This document shows, one piece after another, positions 27,670 through 36,232 of a DNA stretch of 64,000 bases; within the stretch, counting starts at the first letter, position 1; every line of letters starts with the position of its first letter. Under the pieces are notes generated by a model, which was not told the DNA's origin, did no database searches, and saw only the letters and a list, made by a program, of their open reading frames with translations. This DNA comes from Myxococcales bacterium (GTDB lineage Bacteria > Myxococcota_A > Bradymonadia > UBA7976 > UBA1532). Where the stretch lies: positions 1 through 64,000 of the forward strand of contig JACKDL010000024.1 of NCBI GenBank assembly GCA_020633555.1, in the 5' to 3' direction. Position numbers and translations under genes: made by a program.

Positions 27670-27685
27670 TTCGACATATTCGACA
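27670..27685. promoter_or_regulatory. Direct repeat TTCGACA-TA-TTCGACA in divergent spacer
   Basis: Two perfect 7-bp direct repeats 2 bp apart within an A/T-containing patch 22 bp upstream of the cytochrome start and 124 bp upstream of the EEP gene start. The position suits an operator for the minus-strand cytochrome; function is inferred and could be chance. Confidence 0.3.
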
Positions 27686-27808
27686 CGCGGCATGGAAGAT
27701 CGTGAAAGGTGGGTCCGCCGGTCGTCGCGCTCGGCGGGCCCTTCGCCGGGGTTGAATCGCGACGGGCGTGCATTCACCCTGCCCAGCGAACCGCGCTTCG
27801 GGAGGCCC

Positions 27809-28663
27809 ATGGACACTCAGCCGCCTGGCAGCCCCACCCCGTTCCTGCTCCGCACCTGGAACCTCCTGGCGCGGGACTACACCCACTACAACCAGGCGGC
27901 GCATGGCCACGGGCCGGCGAAGGGCGAGAAGTCAGAGCGGGTGGAGGCCACCTGGCAGACGCGGGCCCGCTACCGTCTGGCGGCGGCCGCGCTGCTGGCC
28001 GCCGAGCCGGACGTGGTGTGTCTGCAGGAGTGCGGCCCCGACTTCTTCGACCCGAAGCTGAGCCCGCTGGCCGCCGAGCTCGAGGCCCTGTACCTGACCT
28101 TCCCCGGCCGGACCGCGCGGGACCATCCGGGGGCCGTGGTGCTGCTCAGGCGGACCCACAACCCGCTGCGACGGGCGCCCGGGCTGGCGCCGAAGGTGGT
28201 GCGGGGCCACGGCTTCGGGGGCTTCTCGAAGACCGCGAGCGCCATCCCGCTGGTGCTGGCGGGGCGGCCCGAGCCGCTGTGGATCGTCAGCGGCCACTTC
28301 GGCATGGAGCCCTACGAGCGGGCGGCGCACCTGGCGGCCATCGGCGCGGTGGTGGGCGACGCGCCCGTGGTCCTGGCGGGCGACTTCAACGCCACGCCGG
28401 GCGCGCTGGCCGAGGAGCCGAACGGCTGGTTCCGCACGCTCGCCCGGGTGCCCAACGAGGCGCCCACGGGGCTGAACAAGGACCTGACGGCGCCGGTGCA
28501 CATCGACCATGTGTATTGGCGCGGGCTGGCCGGGCTGACGCCGCAGGCGTACACCGAGGGGCTGCCGCAGCCGCCTTGGCGTCAGGGCTCCGCGGTGGCG
28601 GGCCGGGGCACCGTGGTGGGCGCCTCGGACCACGTCTGGCTGGACGTGGCGTTCCGCCCGTAG
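27809..28663 (+). CDS. Endonuclease/exonuclease/phosphatase (EEP) family protein
   Basis: 284 residues from the ATG at 27809, preceded by GGGAGG three bases upstream. The EEP catalytic set is visible in order: TWNLLARDY, CLQECGPDFF (Glu metal ligand), SGHF, AGDFNATPG (Asp/Asn), HIDHVYW and the terminal SDHVWLDV (Asp-His). No signal peptide, so probably cytoplasmic. It resembles the sphingomyelinase/nocturnin-like branch more than AP endonucleases, but substrate (nucleic acid, phosphoinositide or nucleotide) cannot be read from sequence. Divergent from the cytochrome gene. Confidence 0.87.
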   Translation: MDTQPPGSPTPFLLRTWNLLARDYTHYNQAAHGHGPAKGEKSERVEATWQTRARYRLAAAALLAAEPDVVCLQECGPDFFDPKLSPLAAELEALYLTFPGRTARDHPGAVVLLRRTHNPLRRAPGLAPKVVRGHGFGGFSKTASAIPLVLAGRPEPLWIVSGHFGMEPYERAAHLAAIGAVVGDAPVVLAGDFNATPGALAEEPNGWFRTLARVPNEAPTGLNKDLTAPVHIDHVYWRGLAGLTPQAYTEGLPQPPWRQGSAVAGRGTVVGASDHVWLDVAFRP

Positions 28664-28677
28664 CTCGCCGGGGGCGC

Positions 28678-30364
28678 ATGCGCCAGACTGTGGCCATGCG
28701 CGCCCTGACTGCCCTGTACTGGTTGATCCTCCCCCTTGGCCTGGCCGGCTGCGATGACGCGGCCCCGGCGGGCGGGGACGCGGCCTCGCTGTGCCTGGGG
28801 GCCGCCTGCCGCGACGCGGCGCCCCCCGAGTGCACCCGCAACGCCGACTGCCCGCCCGGGCAGGGCTGCGACGCCGTGCGCCTGACCTGCGTGCCCGACG
28901 GGCGGCCGTGCACCGATCGCGGGGACTGCCTGGCGGGCGAGCAGTGTCTGGCCGGTTGGTGTGGGCTGCCCACGGGTGACGGGGGCCCGGACCTGGGCCG
29001 GCTGGACCTGGGTGTCGTGGACGCCAGCGCCTTGGACGCCAGCCCGTTGGACCGCGGGCCCGAGGACGGGGGGTACGGTGCCTGACCTGGGGCCCACCTT
29101 GGATCAGGCGCCGCCGCTGGATCAGGCGCCCGGGGACCTGGCGCCCGCGCTGGACCTGGCGCCCGCGCTGGACCTGGCGCTGGAGCCCGACCTGAGCCCG
29201 CTGCCCGATCTGGCCGTGGATCAGGCGCTGCCGCCCGACGCGGGCCCCGTCGAGCCCGCCGCGCGGGGGGTCTACCGCTACACCCGGCTGCCCGTGGGCG
29301 GGTTGGGCGAGCTGGGGCGGGTGGCCTTCCGCCCGCAGGGCGACTACGCGCTGGCGCTGGAAGTGTCGGGCGACGTCTACGTGGTGGACTGGGCCAGCGG
29401 CGAGGCCACCCCCTTCGCTCCGGGCGGCACGGTGTACTGGACCGGGTTGGCCTGGATCGACGACGGCGCCCGCGCCGTGTTGGTGGGCTCGCGCTTCGAC
29501 GACGGGGCCTGGACGGCGGTGGTCCATCACTTCGATCACGCGGCCTGGGCGGCGGGCGAGCCGCCGCTGAGCCCTTCGCCCGACACCGAGCGTCCGGGGG
29601 AGCAGGCCACGGCCCTCAGCCTGAGCCCCGCCGGCGTGCCCATCGTGCTGCTCTCGCGGCGGGTGGGCGGTGGCTACAACGCCATCCTGCGGGGCTACGA
29701 TCCCCAGGCGCGCGCCTGGACGGCCTTCGTGGCGGCCACGGTGACCTCGGCAGGCTGCGGTGGGCTGGCCCACGTGCGCGACGAGTTCGGCGGCGTGGGC
29801 CGGCTGGTGACCTGCGGCGAGAACGGCGCCGATCTGCACCTGCACCGAACGCTGGGTGGCGTGGACGAGTGGGTGGGGCGGCCGGGGGTGGGCAACATCG
29901 GCAACCTGGGGGGCGTGGCGGCGCACCCCAGCCTGGACTACGCGCTGGTGATCGGCTGGTCGGGTCGGCGGGTGCACCGCTTCGAGGGCGGGCGCCTGCT
30001 GCCCAGCGAGACGGCGCCCAACTACAGCCGGTCGGGGATCCTGAACGTGGCGTTCCAGCCCGACGGGCGGCGGGCGCTGGTGGTGGGTCGGGCGGGGGTG
30101 CAGCCGGTGCGCGGCACGGTCATCGAGTTCCGCCACGACCTGTACCGCTGCCCATCGGTGAACAACGACTGCGAGCTCACCGAGGTGAGCATCCCCGGGT
30201 TCGACCAGCCGCCCTACAACGGCGACGGCAACCACCGGCTGAACCACGCGGCGTTCCACCCGGGCTGCGACGGCGGCCTGCTGGTGGGCGGCTACACCGC
30301 GTTCCGGCAGGACGTGGGCTACCTGATCCGCTTCGAGATCGAGAACGGCCGGGCCTGCGACTGA
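28678..30364 (+). CDS. Propeller-like lipoprotein (reading frame broken in G6 run)
   Basis: The N-terminal part (28678-29085) has a signal peptide, lipobox GLAGC followed by Asp-Asp, a Cys-rich stretch of about 60 residues and the start of an Asp-rich linker, then stops. Dropping one G from the run at 29068-29073 joins it smoothly to a frame running to 30364: linker TVPDLGPTLDQAPP continuing the same Asp/Leu/Pro style, then about 370 residues with WD/beta-propeller-like blades (VAFRPQGDYALAL, VAAHPSLDYALVI, VAFQPDGRRALVV, AAFHPGCDGGLLV). Repaired length about 561. An internal start at 28696 is also possible. Probably one surface lipoprotein; the shift is either a sequencing error or phase-variable tract. 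Confidence 0.75.
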
Positions 30365-30498
30365 CGGAGAGGACACCCGCCACGGCGACCGCCAGGGCGG
30401 ATGCGTGTCCGTCGCCCGACATCACGCTCGCGCACGTCGGGGTGAGATCGGGCGCGCGGGGGCGTCGGGTGGGGCGCACTCAGCCCGAGGAGCCCCTG

Positions 30499-32607
30499 AT
30501 GCGCCGTTCGCCCTGGTTGTTGTCCCTGGCCTTGCTCGCCACCGCCTGCTCGATTGAGGAGACCGGGACCGCCGAGCCCTACCGGCAGGCGGGGGCCCGG
30601 CTGGCCCCGCCCCCGGCCCCGGCCGCCCTTTGCGAGGGCGGCGGGCAGCGCGACCCCGATCCCAACGCCCCCGCCCGGCCCGGGCAGGACGGCGACGAGT
30701 GGGCCGGCGGCGGCGGCGGGGGCGGCGCGGGCGGCGGCTACTACGGCGGCCCCGACGCGGGCACTGCGTGGTACCCCGACGCCGAGGTCGACCAGTCCCT
30801 GCCGCCGCCCGATCTGGAGCCCGATGTGGCGCCGCCGCCCGATCTGGGAGTCGACGACGGCGGGGCCTGTGTGCCCGGCGAGGACCCCGACGACGGCGTG
30901 CCCTGCGAGTCCGAGGCCGACGGCGGCGTGGGCTCCGAGACCGAGACCGACCGCTCGCCCCTGTGCGAGGAGATCGATCTGGAGAACCCCCGGGTGCTCT
31001 ACCTGTCGGCCGACGACTCCAACTCCATGGCCTCGCCGGTGCTGATCCGGCACCGCATCGACCAGGGGCAGGTGCGCTTCGGGGCGGCCCAGGTGCGCAC
31101 CTACGAGTTCTTGAACTACGCGCGGTTCGACTTCGAGCGCCCGCCGCCGGGTGAGCTGGCCGTGATCGGGCAGCTCGGCGGCTGCGCCGAGGGCGAGCTG
31201 GCGCTGCAGATCGCCGTGGTGTCGCCCGCGCTGCCCGCCTTGCGCGCCCCCATGCACGTGGTGCTGGTGCTGGACACCAGCGGCAGCATGGGCGGCGCGC
31301 CCATCGAGCGGCTGAAGGACACCGTGCGGGCCATCGCCCGCGGGCTGCGCGCGGGGGACAAGGTCAGCGCGGTGCAGTGGGCCATCGACCAGACGCCCCT
31401 GCTGGAGGGCGTGGTGGTGGACGGGCCCGACGACGCCCGGCTGCTGGCGCTGGCGGACGGGCTGCGCACGGGCGGCGGCACGGACCTGAGCGGCGGCCTG
31501 CGGGCGGGCTATGCCCAGGCCGAGCGACACGGCGAGCCGGGCCTGCTGACCCGGGTGGTGTTGGTGAGCGACGGGGGCGCCAACGCGGGCGTGACCGACG
31601 AGGCGCTCATCGGCGAGAAGGCGCAGGACGAAGACGGCGAGGGCGTGTACCTGGTGGGCGTGGGGGTCGGGGACGCCAGCGGCTACAACGACGCGCTGAT
31701 GGACGTGGTGACCGACGCCGGGCGGGGCGCCTACGTGTTCGTGGACAGCGCGGCCGAGGCCCAGCACGTGTTCACCGAGCGCTTCGACGAGACGATGCTG
31801 GTGGCGGCGCGCGACGTGAAGGTGCAGCTCACCCTGCCGCCGTACTTCAACATCAAGAAGTTCTTCGGCGAGGAGTACTCCCCCGATCCGGCGAAGGTGC
31901 GGCCGCAGCACCTGGCCCCCAGCGACGCCATGGTGTTCCAGCAGATCGTGCGCGCCTGCGACCCCGCCCTGGTGCGGGCGGAGCACCCGGTGAGCGTGAA
32001 GGTCACCTGGCAGGATCCCGAGACGGGGGCGCCGCGGGCCCTGGGCTGGACGCGCACCCTGGGCGAGCTGACCCACCACCACCCCAACCTGCACAAGGCG
32101 TCGGCCATCGTGGCCTTCGCCGAGGCGCTGAAGCAGAGCCAGGATCTGGACGATGGGGCGCTGATCGAGCTGTACGAGGGGGTGCGGGCCGAGGTGGACG
32201 CGGTGGATCCCGGCCGCGTGGACGCCGATCTGAACGGCCTGCGGGCGCAGCTCGAGCGGATGCTCCAGACCCTGGGGGGGCGGGCGCCGCGCGATCCCGA
32301 GCCCGAGCCGTGGGACGAGCCCCGCGACGCCGGCCTGCCGCCCCCCGACGCCGCCGCGGCGCCCCCGGCCGACCCGTGCGCGGTCGCCTGTGAGACCCTG
32401 GCCGACTGCGCGGTCGAGCCCGATCACTGCCCCGCGGTGGCCACCCCGCAGGCCCGCGACGCGCTGCACGCCGACTGCCAGGTGGCCTGCGCCAGCCAGC
32501 CGGCCATGGCGGTGGTGATCAACAGCCTCGGCGGCGACTGCGGCCGGGTCATCGAGGTGATGCGCAGCGCCAGCGCCAACTTCGCCGCGGCGTGCGAAGG
32601 GCGCTGA
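30499..32607 (+). CDS. vWA-domain lipoprotein
   Basis: 702 residues; GAGGAG six bases before the ATG at 30499. Lipobox ATAC, Gly- and Asp/Pro-rich linker (residues 30-125), then a YfbK/inter-alpha-trypsin-inhibitor-like organisation. A beta domain (about 170-245) leads to a von Willebrand A domain with intact MIDAS (VLDTSGSMGG near residue 259, TDLSGG and SDGGAN later), then a domain to about 585. The Cys-rich C-terminus (eight Cys in the last 80 residues) is probably disulphide-bonded. vWA domains bind ligands through a metal ion; surface adhesion or assembly of an envelope complex is likely. Stand-alone gene, 134 bp after the propeller lipoprotein. Confidence 0.86.
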   Translation: MRRSPWLLSLALLATACSIEETGTAEPYRQAGARLAPPPAPAALCEGGGQRDPDPNAPARPGQDGDEWAGGGGGGGAGGGYYGGPDAGTAWYPDAEVDQSLPPPDLEPDVAPPPDLGVDDGGACVPGEDPDDGVPCESEADGGVGSETETDRSPLCEEIDLENPRVLYLSADDSNSMASPVLIRHRIDQGQVRFGAAQVRTYEFLNYARFDFERPPPGELAVIGQLGGCAEGELALQIAVVSPALPALRAPMHVVLVLDTSGSMGGAPIERLKDTVRAIARGLRAGDKVSAVQWAIDQTPLLEGVVVDGPDDARLLALADGLRTGGGTDLSGGLRAGYAQAERHGEPGLLTRVVLVSDGGANAGVTDEALIGEKAQDEDGEGVYLVGVGVGDASGYNDALMDVVTDAGRGAYVFVDSAAEAQHVFTERFDETMLVAARDVKVQLTLPPYFNIKKFFGEEYSPDPAKVRPQHLAPSDAMVFQQIVRACDPALVRAEHPVSVKVTWQDPETGAPRALGWTRTLGELTHHHPNLHKASAIVAFAEALKQSQDLDDGALIELYEGVRAEVDAVDPGRVDADLNGLRAQLERMLQTLGGRAPRDPEPEPWDEPRDAGLPPPDAAAAPPADPCAVACETLADCAVEPDHCPAVATPQARDALHADCQVACASQPAMAVVINSLGGDCGRVIEVMRSASANFAAACEGR

Positions 32608-32616
32608 GCCGGCGGA

Positions 32617-33348
32617 TCACAGGCTGTTGACGTAGGCCACCAGCGCCTGGAGGGCCGCGTCGTCGATGAGATCGCTGCCGTAGGCCGGCATGTAGCGCCC
32701 CGCGCTGGCGTAGGCGGTGCCACCGTGGCCCGAGCGCACGATGGCGGGGACGTCGCCCCCCTCGCCCGCAATCCGGTGCAGGGCTCGCCCGCCCGAGCCA
32801 TCGAAGTTGTGGCAGTTGGCGCAGAAGCGGTTGTACAGGCCCTCGCCGTCGGTGGGGATCTCGGCCTCGCCCAGCCAGGTGAGGAGCTCGCCGAGGGTGG
32901 CGTCGTCCAGCGCGGCCTCGGCGTAGGCGGGCATGGGGCTGGCGTACTGGGGCATCTCGTCGCGGCCGCTGCGGATGACGTGCATGTGGTAGCCCTCGTC
33001 CGCCGGGTTGCGGATGTCGGGGCCGATGGCCGTGCCGCCGCCGTCGGGGCCGTGGCAGGCCGCGCACTGGTTCCAGGCGGCCGGGGGATCGCCGCCCATG
33101 CCGCCTTCGCCGCCCATGCCGCCGGCGCCGCCCATGCCGCCGGCGCCGCCCATGCCGCCTTCGCCGCCCATGCCGCCTTCGCCGCCCATGCCACCGGCGC
33201 CGCCTTCGCCGCCGGCGCCGCCCATGCCGCCGCCGTCAGCGGTCACGGCCATGTCGGCGGTGGGGGCGCCGTCGGTGCCGCCGTCGTCGCAGGCGCTGAA
33301 GGCCAGGGTGGTCGCCAACAGAAGGGCTGCGCGCATCAGGTGGTTCAT
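32617..33348 (-). CDS. Dihaem cytochrome c lipoprotein with Gly-rich tether
   Basis: 243 residues; the ATG at 33348 has GGAGAGAG upstream and is preferred to a GTG at 33363. Lipobox FSAC then Asp-Asp, a GMGGEGG/GMGGAGG linker of about 45 residues, then two class-I cytochrome c units: CAACH with a Met-containing loop (MPQYASPMPAY) and CANCH with GRYMPAYG. The Met loops fit axial ligands. It should shuttle electrons in the periplasm or at the outer membrane. Convergent with the vWA gene (nine-base gap). Confidence 0.88.
   Translation of the reverse strand: MNHLMRAALLLATTLAFSACDDGGTDGAPTADMAVTADGGGMGGAGGEGGAGGMGGEGGMGGEGGMGGAGGMGGAGGMGGEGGMGGDPPAAWNQCAACHGPDGGGTAIGPDIRNPADEGYHMHVIRSGRDEMPQYASPMPAYAEAALDDATLGELLTWLGEAEIPTDGEGLYNRFCANCHNFDGSGGRALHRIAGEGGDVPAIVRSGHGGTAYASAGRYMPAYGSDLIDDAALQALVAYVNSL
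33091..33235. repeat. Gly-rich coding repeat tract (GMGGEGG/GMGGAGG)
   Basis: Short-period (about 9- to 21-bp) repeats encoding the tether of the dihaem cytochrome. Nearly the same DNA repeats recur at 43901-44286 in an unrelated lipoprotein, giving two homologous low-complexity tracts about 11 kb apart in the same orientation. Confidence 0.8.
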
Positions 33349-33439
33349 CGTCTCTCTCCGCACGTCAAACAGGTTGGGGCGGGGGATTTATCAGGCGGGG
33401 TTGATCGAATCCAGCGGCCGCAGGGACGCCGGTGCCCGG

Positions 33440-34458
33440 TCAGGGGGCCTGCCACGGGCGCGCGAAGCACTGGCTGAGGGTCGCCGCCCCCGGCTTGCCG
33501 CGCAGGCTGTACCCGCTGTCCCGCGGGCCGCCCACGCCGAACCAGTTCCAGGCGAAGAAGCCGTCGAGCGTGTGTGCCGGCGCCGCGGCGTCGCAGAAGG
33601 CCTGCCACAGGCGCGCCTGCAGCGTCGGGTCGGCTTCGGCCGGGCCGCCGTCGTCCCAGGGGCGCTCGCGGGCGGTGGCGCGGGCGGGCCAGCCCACCTC
33701 GGTGAGCAGCAGCGGCTTGCCGTGCTTCAGGCGCAGGGCCCGCATCCTCGGCAGCGCCTCGGCCCAGGCGGCGGCTGGATCGGCCCCCAGCGGGAAGTAG
33801 CCGGTGACCCCCAACAGATCCACGTGGCCCCAGTGGGGGAAGGCCTCGAAGGCGTCCCAGTTGGCCGACCACGCCAGCCGCAGGCCCAGGGGCCGCAGGC
33901 GTTGGAACAGCCCGGGCCATTCGGGGCGGGCCTGCAGGCTGTTCAGCTCGCTGCCCACCACCAGCCAGGTGGCGCCGCCGGCCTTGGCCTGCTGGGCGAG
34001 GGCGGTGAGGCGGGTCTCGTAGTTGGTGAACCACTTATTGAAATCATCCGGGGCAAGCTGGCCGCGCCAGGCGCCACCGCTGCGGTCCTCCAAGCGGACA
34101 ATGGGCATGAGGCCCACCCGCAGCCCGCGGATCGGGCCTCGCGCAGGGTGCGGGCGACGGTGGCGTCATCGGGCGAGAAGCCCGGCTTGGGCGCCATGGC
34201 GGTGGCGCGGGTGTCGGCCTGGTACCACGGCACCACCAGCAGCACGTCGGTGGCGCCGCGGGCGGCGATCCCGGTGATGAGGTCGGCGTAGTCGTAGTCG
34301 GGCACGCTGGCGAACAGGCCCAGGGCCACGCCGCGCCACACGGGGTCCCGCGGGGGGGTGGGCTTCGACCGGCACGCCGAGAGCGCCAGGCCGGCGGCGA
34401 GGGCGAGGATGAGTCGGCGGGGCCACGCCGCGCCGCCGGGGAAGGGCTGGAAGGCCAC
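33440..34458 (-). CDS. GH113-like glycoside hydrolase lipoprotein (one frameshift)
   Basis: GTG start at 34458 with AAGGAG five bases upstream. Lipobox ALSAC; then VWRGVALGLFASVPDYDYADLI and VLLVVPWYQAD. A one-base loss near 34118-34122 breaks the frame; restoring it gives GLMPIVRLEDRSGGAWRGQL, WLVVGSELNS (catalytic acid/base Glu region), LAWSANWDAF, VDLLGVTGYFPLG and LLTEVGWPAR (nucleophile Glu region). This series matches the GH113-type TIM barrel (beta-mannanase family and relatives). Repaired length about 339. Surface-anchored glycan cleavage is likely. Divergent (70 bp) from the symporter-led glycan operon, which fits a joint utilisation locus. Confidence 0.78.
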
Positions 34459-34528
34459 GCGGGCTCCTTGTGCTGCCCGGCGCCATGGGCGACACCGGAG
34501 GGGAAGGATCCAGCCAGGGGGGACGGCG

Positions 34529-36232
34529 GTGCAAGCGGTGGACTGGGCCGTGGTGGCCTTGTACCTGCTGGGGGTGGTGGGGCTGGGGGCCGCGCTGGCC
34601 CGTCGGCGCGGGCGCCTCGGCCGAGAGCTACCTGGTGGCGGGTCGCAAGCTGCCCTGGTGGGTGGTGGGCCTGAGCGAGGTCGCCAGCGCGGCCGGGGCC
34701 GACGCCTTCTGGGTGCTCATCGTCTTCCAGGCCGGGCTCATCGGCCTGCACCGGTTCTTCTGGATCGCGGCCGTGGTGGGCTTTCCCCTGGGGATCCTGT
34801 GGGCGCGCTACTGGCGGCGGCTGGCGCTGCTGAGCCCGGGCGAGATCTACGAGGTGCGCGCTACGGGGGTGGCGGCGGGCGGTTCCGGGCCTTCGCCGTC
34901 AGCTACGGTGCGCTGCTGTCGAGCGCGCTGGTGCTGGGGTACGTGCTGCGCAGCTTCGCGCAGGTGATGCAGCCGTTCCTGGGTTGGGACGGCGACGTGG
35001 TGCTGGCCGTCTTCGCGGGCCTGTCCATGCTGTACACCATGGCCGCCGGGCTCATGGGGTGGCCTTCAGCGACGTGCCGCAGTTCGGCCTGCTGCTGCTG
35101 GGGCGGGTGCTGCTGGCGGGCGCGGTGATGGCGGCGGCCGGGGGCTTCGACGGCATGCTCGACGGGGTGGCGGCGGCCCGGGGCGCCGACTTCCTGCAGC
35201 TCTGGCCACCGGCCGAGGGCTACGGGAAGTGGTCGGTGGAGCCCATGACGCTGCTGGCGCTGACGCTCATGGGCGGGTTCTCGGTGGCGGGCGTGCGCTC
35301 TGCCGAGGTGCAGCGCAGCCTGGCGGCCCGCAGCGAGCGCGACGCAGCCCTGGGGCAGGTGCTGAACGCGGTGCTCAGCCTGGCGGTGCGGGTGGCGCCG
35401 CTCATCGTCATCGGGCTGTCGGCCATCGCGTTGGCGCCCGACGCCGAGCCCACGCAGGTGTGGGCGCAGCTCGTCACCGAGCACGCGGGGCCCGGGGTGC
35501 TGGGGCTGATCATGGTGGGGGTGGTGGCGGGCTACATGAGCACCATCGACACCTTCCTGAACTTCATGGTGGCCGGGCTGTTCAACGACGTGTACCGCCG
35601 GCACCTGCGGCCGCAGGCGGGCGAGCGCGAGCAGGTGTGGGTGTGCCGGCTGGCCACGGTGGGCATCACGGCGGTGGCGTGGGGGTGGGCCAACCTGCTC
35701 ATCGGCCGGGTGGATGCCGACTGGCTGAACTTCATCAACTCGGTGGTGGGGCTGTTCGTGCTGCCCCTGGGCCTGCTGCGCTGGGTGTGGTGGCGGCTGA
35801 ACATCTGGGGCGAGATCGCCGCCTTCGCGGTGGGCGTGCCCCTGGCGTGGGTGGTCTGGTTCCCCCTGGGCTTCAAGGATCAACCGTACTGGCAGGCCTT
35901 CGGGGTGCTGTTCTTCGGCGGCTGGGCGGTGATCCTGGCGGCCACGCTGCTGACGAAGCCCGAAGCGCAGGGGTGCTGGTGGGTTTCTACCGCAAGGCAC
36001 GGCCGCCCGGCTTCTGGGGGCCGGTGCAGGCTGAGCTGACCGCCGCCGAGCGGGCCCACGCGCGCGCCGGCCGCGCGGCCGATCTCCGGGCTGCGGGGGG
36101 CATGGCGGTGCTGGGCGCCAGCCTGGTGATCGGCCTGGGGGCGGTGTTCCTGCGCCAGTGGGGCTGGTGGGCCTGGGCGGCGCAGGCGCGGCGCTGGGCG
36201 CCATGGCGCTGGTGCGGGGGGCGCGGACGTGA
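34529..36232 (+). CDS. Sodium:solute symporter, SSS family (five frameshifts)
   Basis: GTG start at 34529 behind AGGGGGGA. Disruptions lie near 34610, 34857, 35056-35059, 35970-35973 and 36169-36171, nearly all one missing or extra base in G/GC runs; repairing them gives about 567 residues with 11-14 membrane segments. SSS signatures survive: GLSEVASAAGADAF (second helix region), EIYEVR, TMAAGLMG joined to VAFSDVPQFGLL, GYMSTIDTFLNFM and LFNDVYRRHL. The last bases form GTGA with the next gene start. It probably imports the sugar or glycoside handled by the downstream six-hairpin enzyme. As given, the sequence cannot be translated through; error or decay is discussed in findings. Confidence 0.75.

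Noticed and set aside
34529..36232. Programmed ribosomal frameshifting in the symporter gene
   Set aside because: Five shifts in one gene, in both directions and mostly at simple G runs, do not fit programmed frameshift signals; similar breaks hit neighbouring genes of every function.
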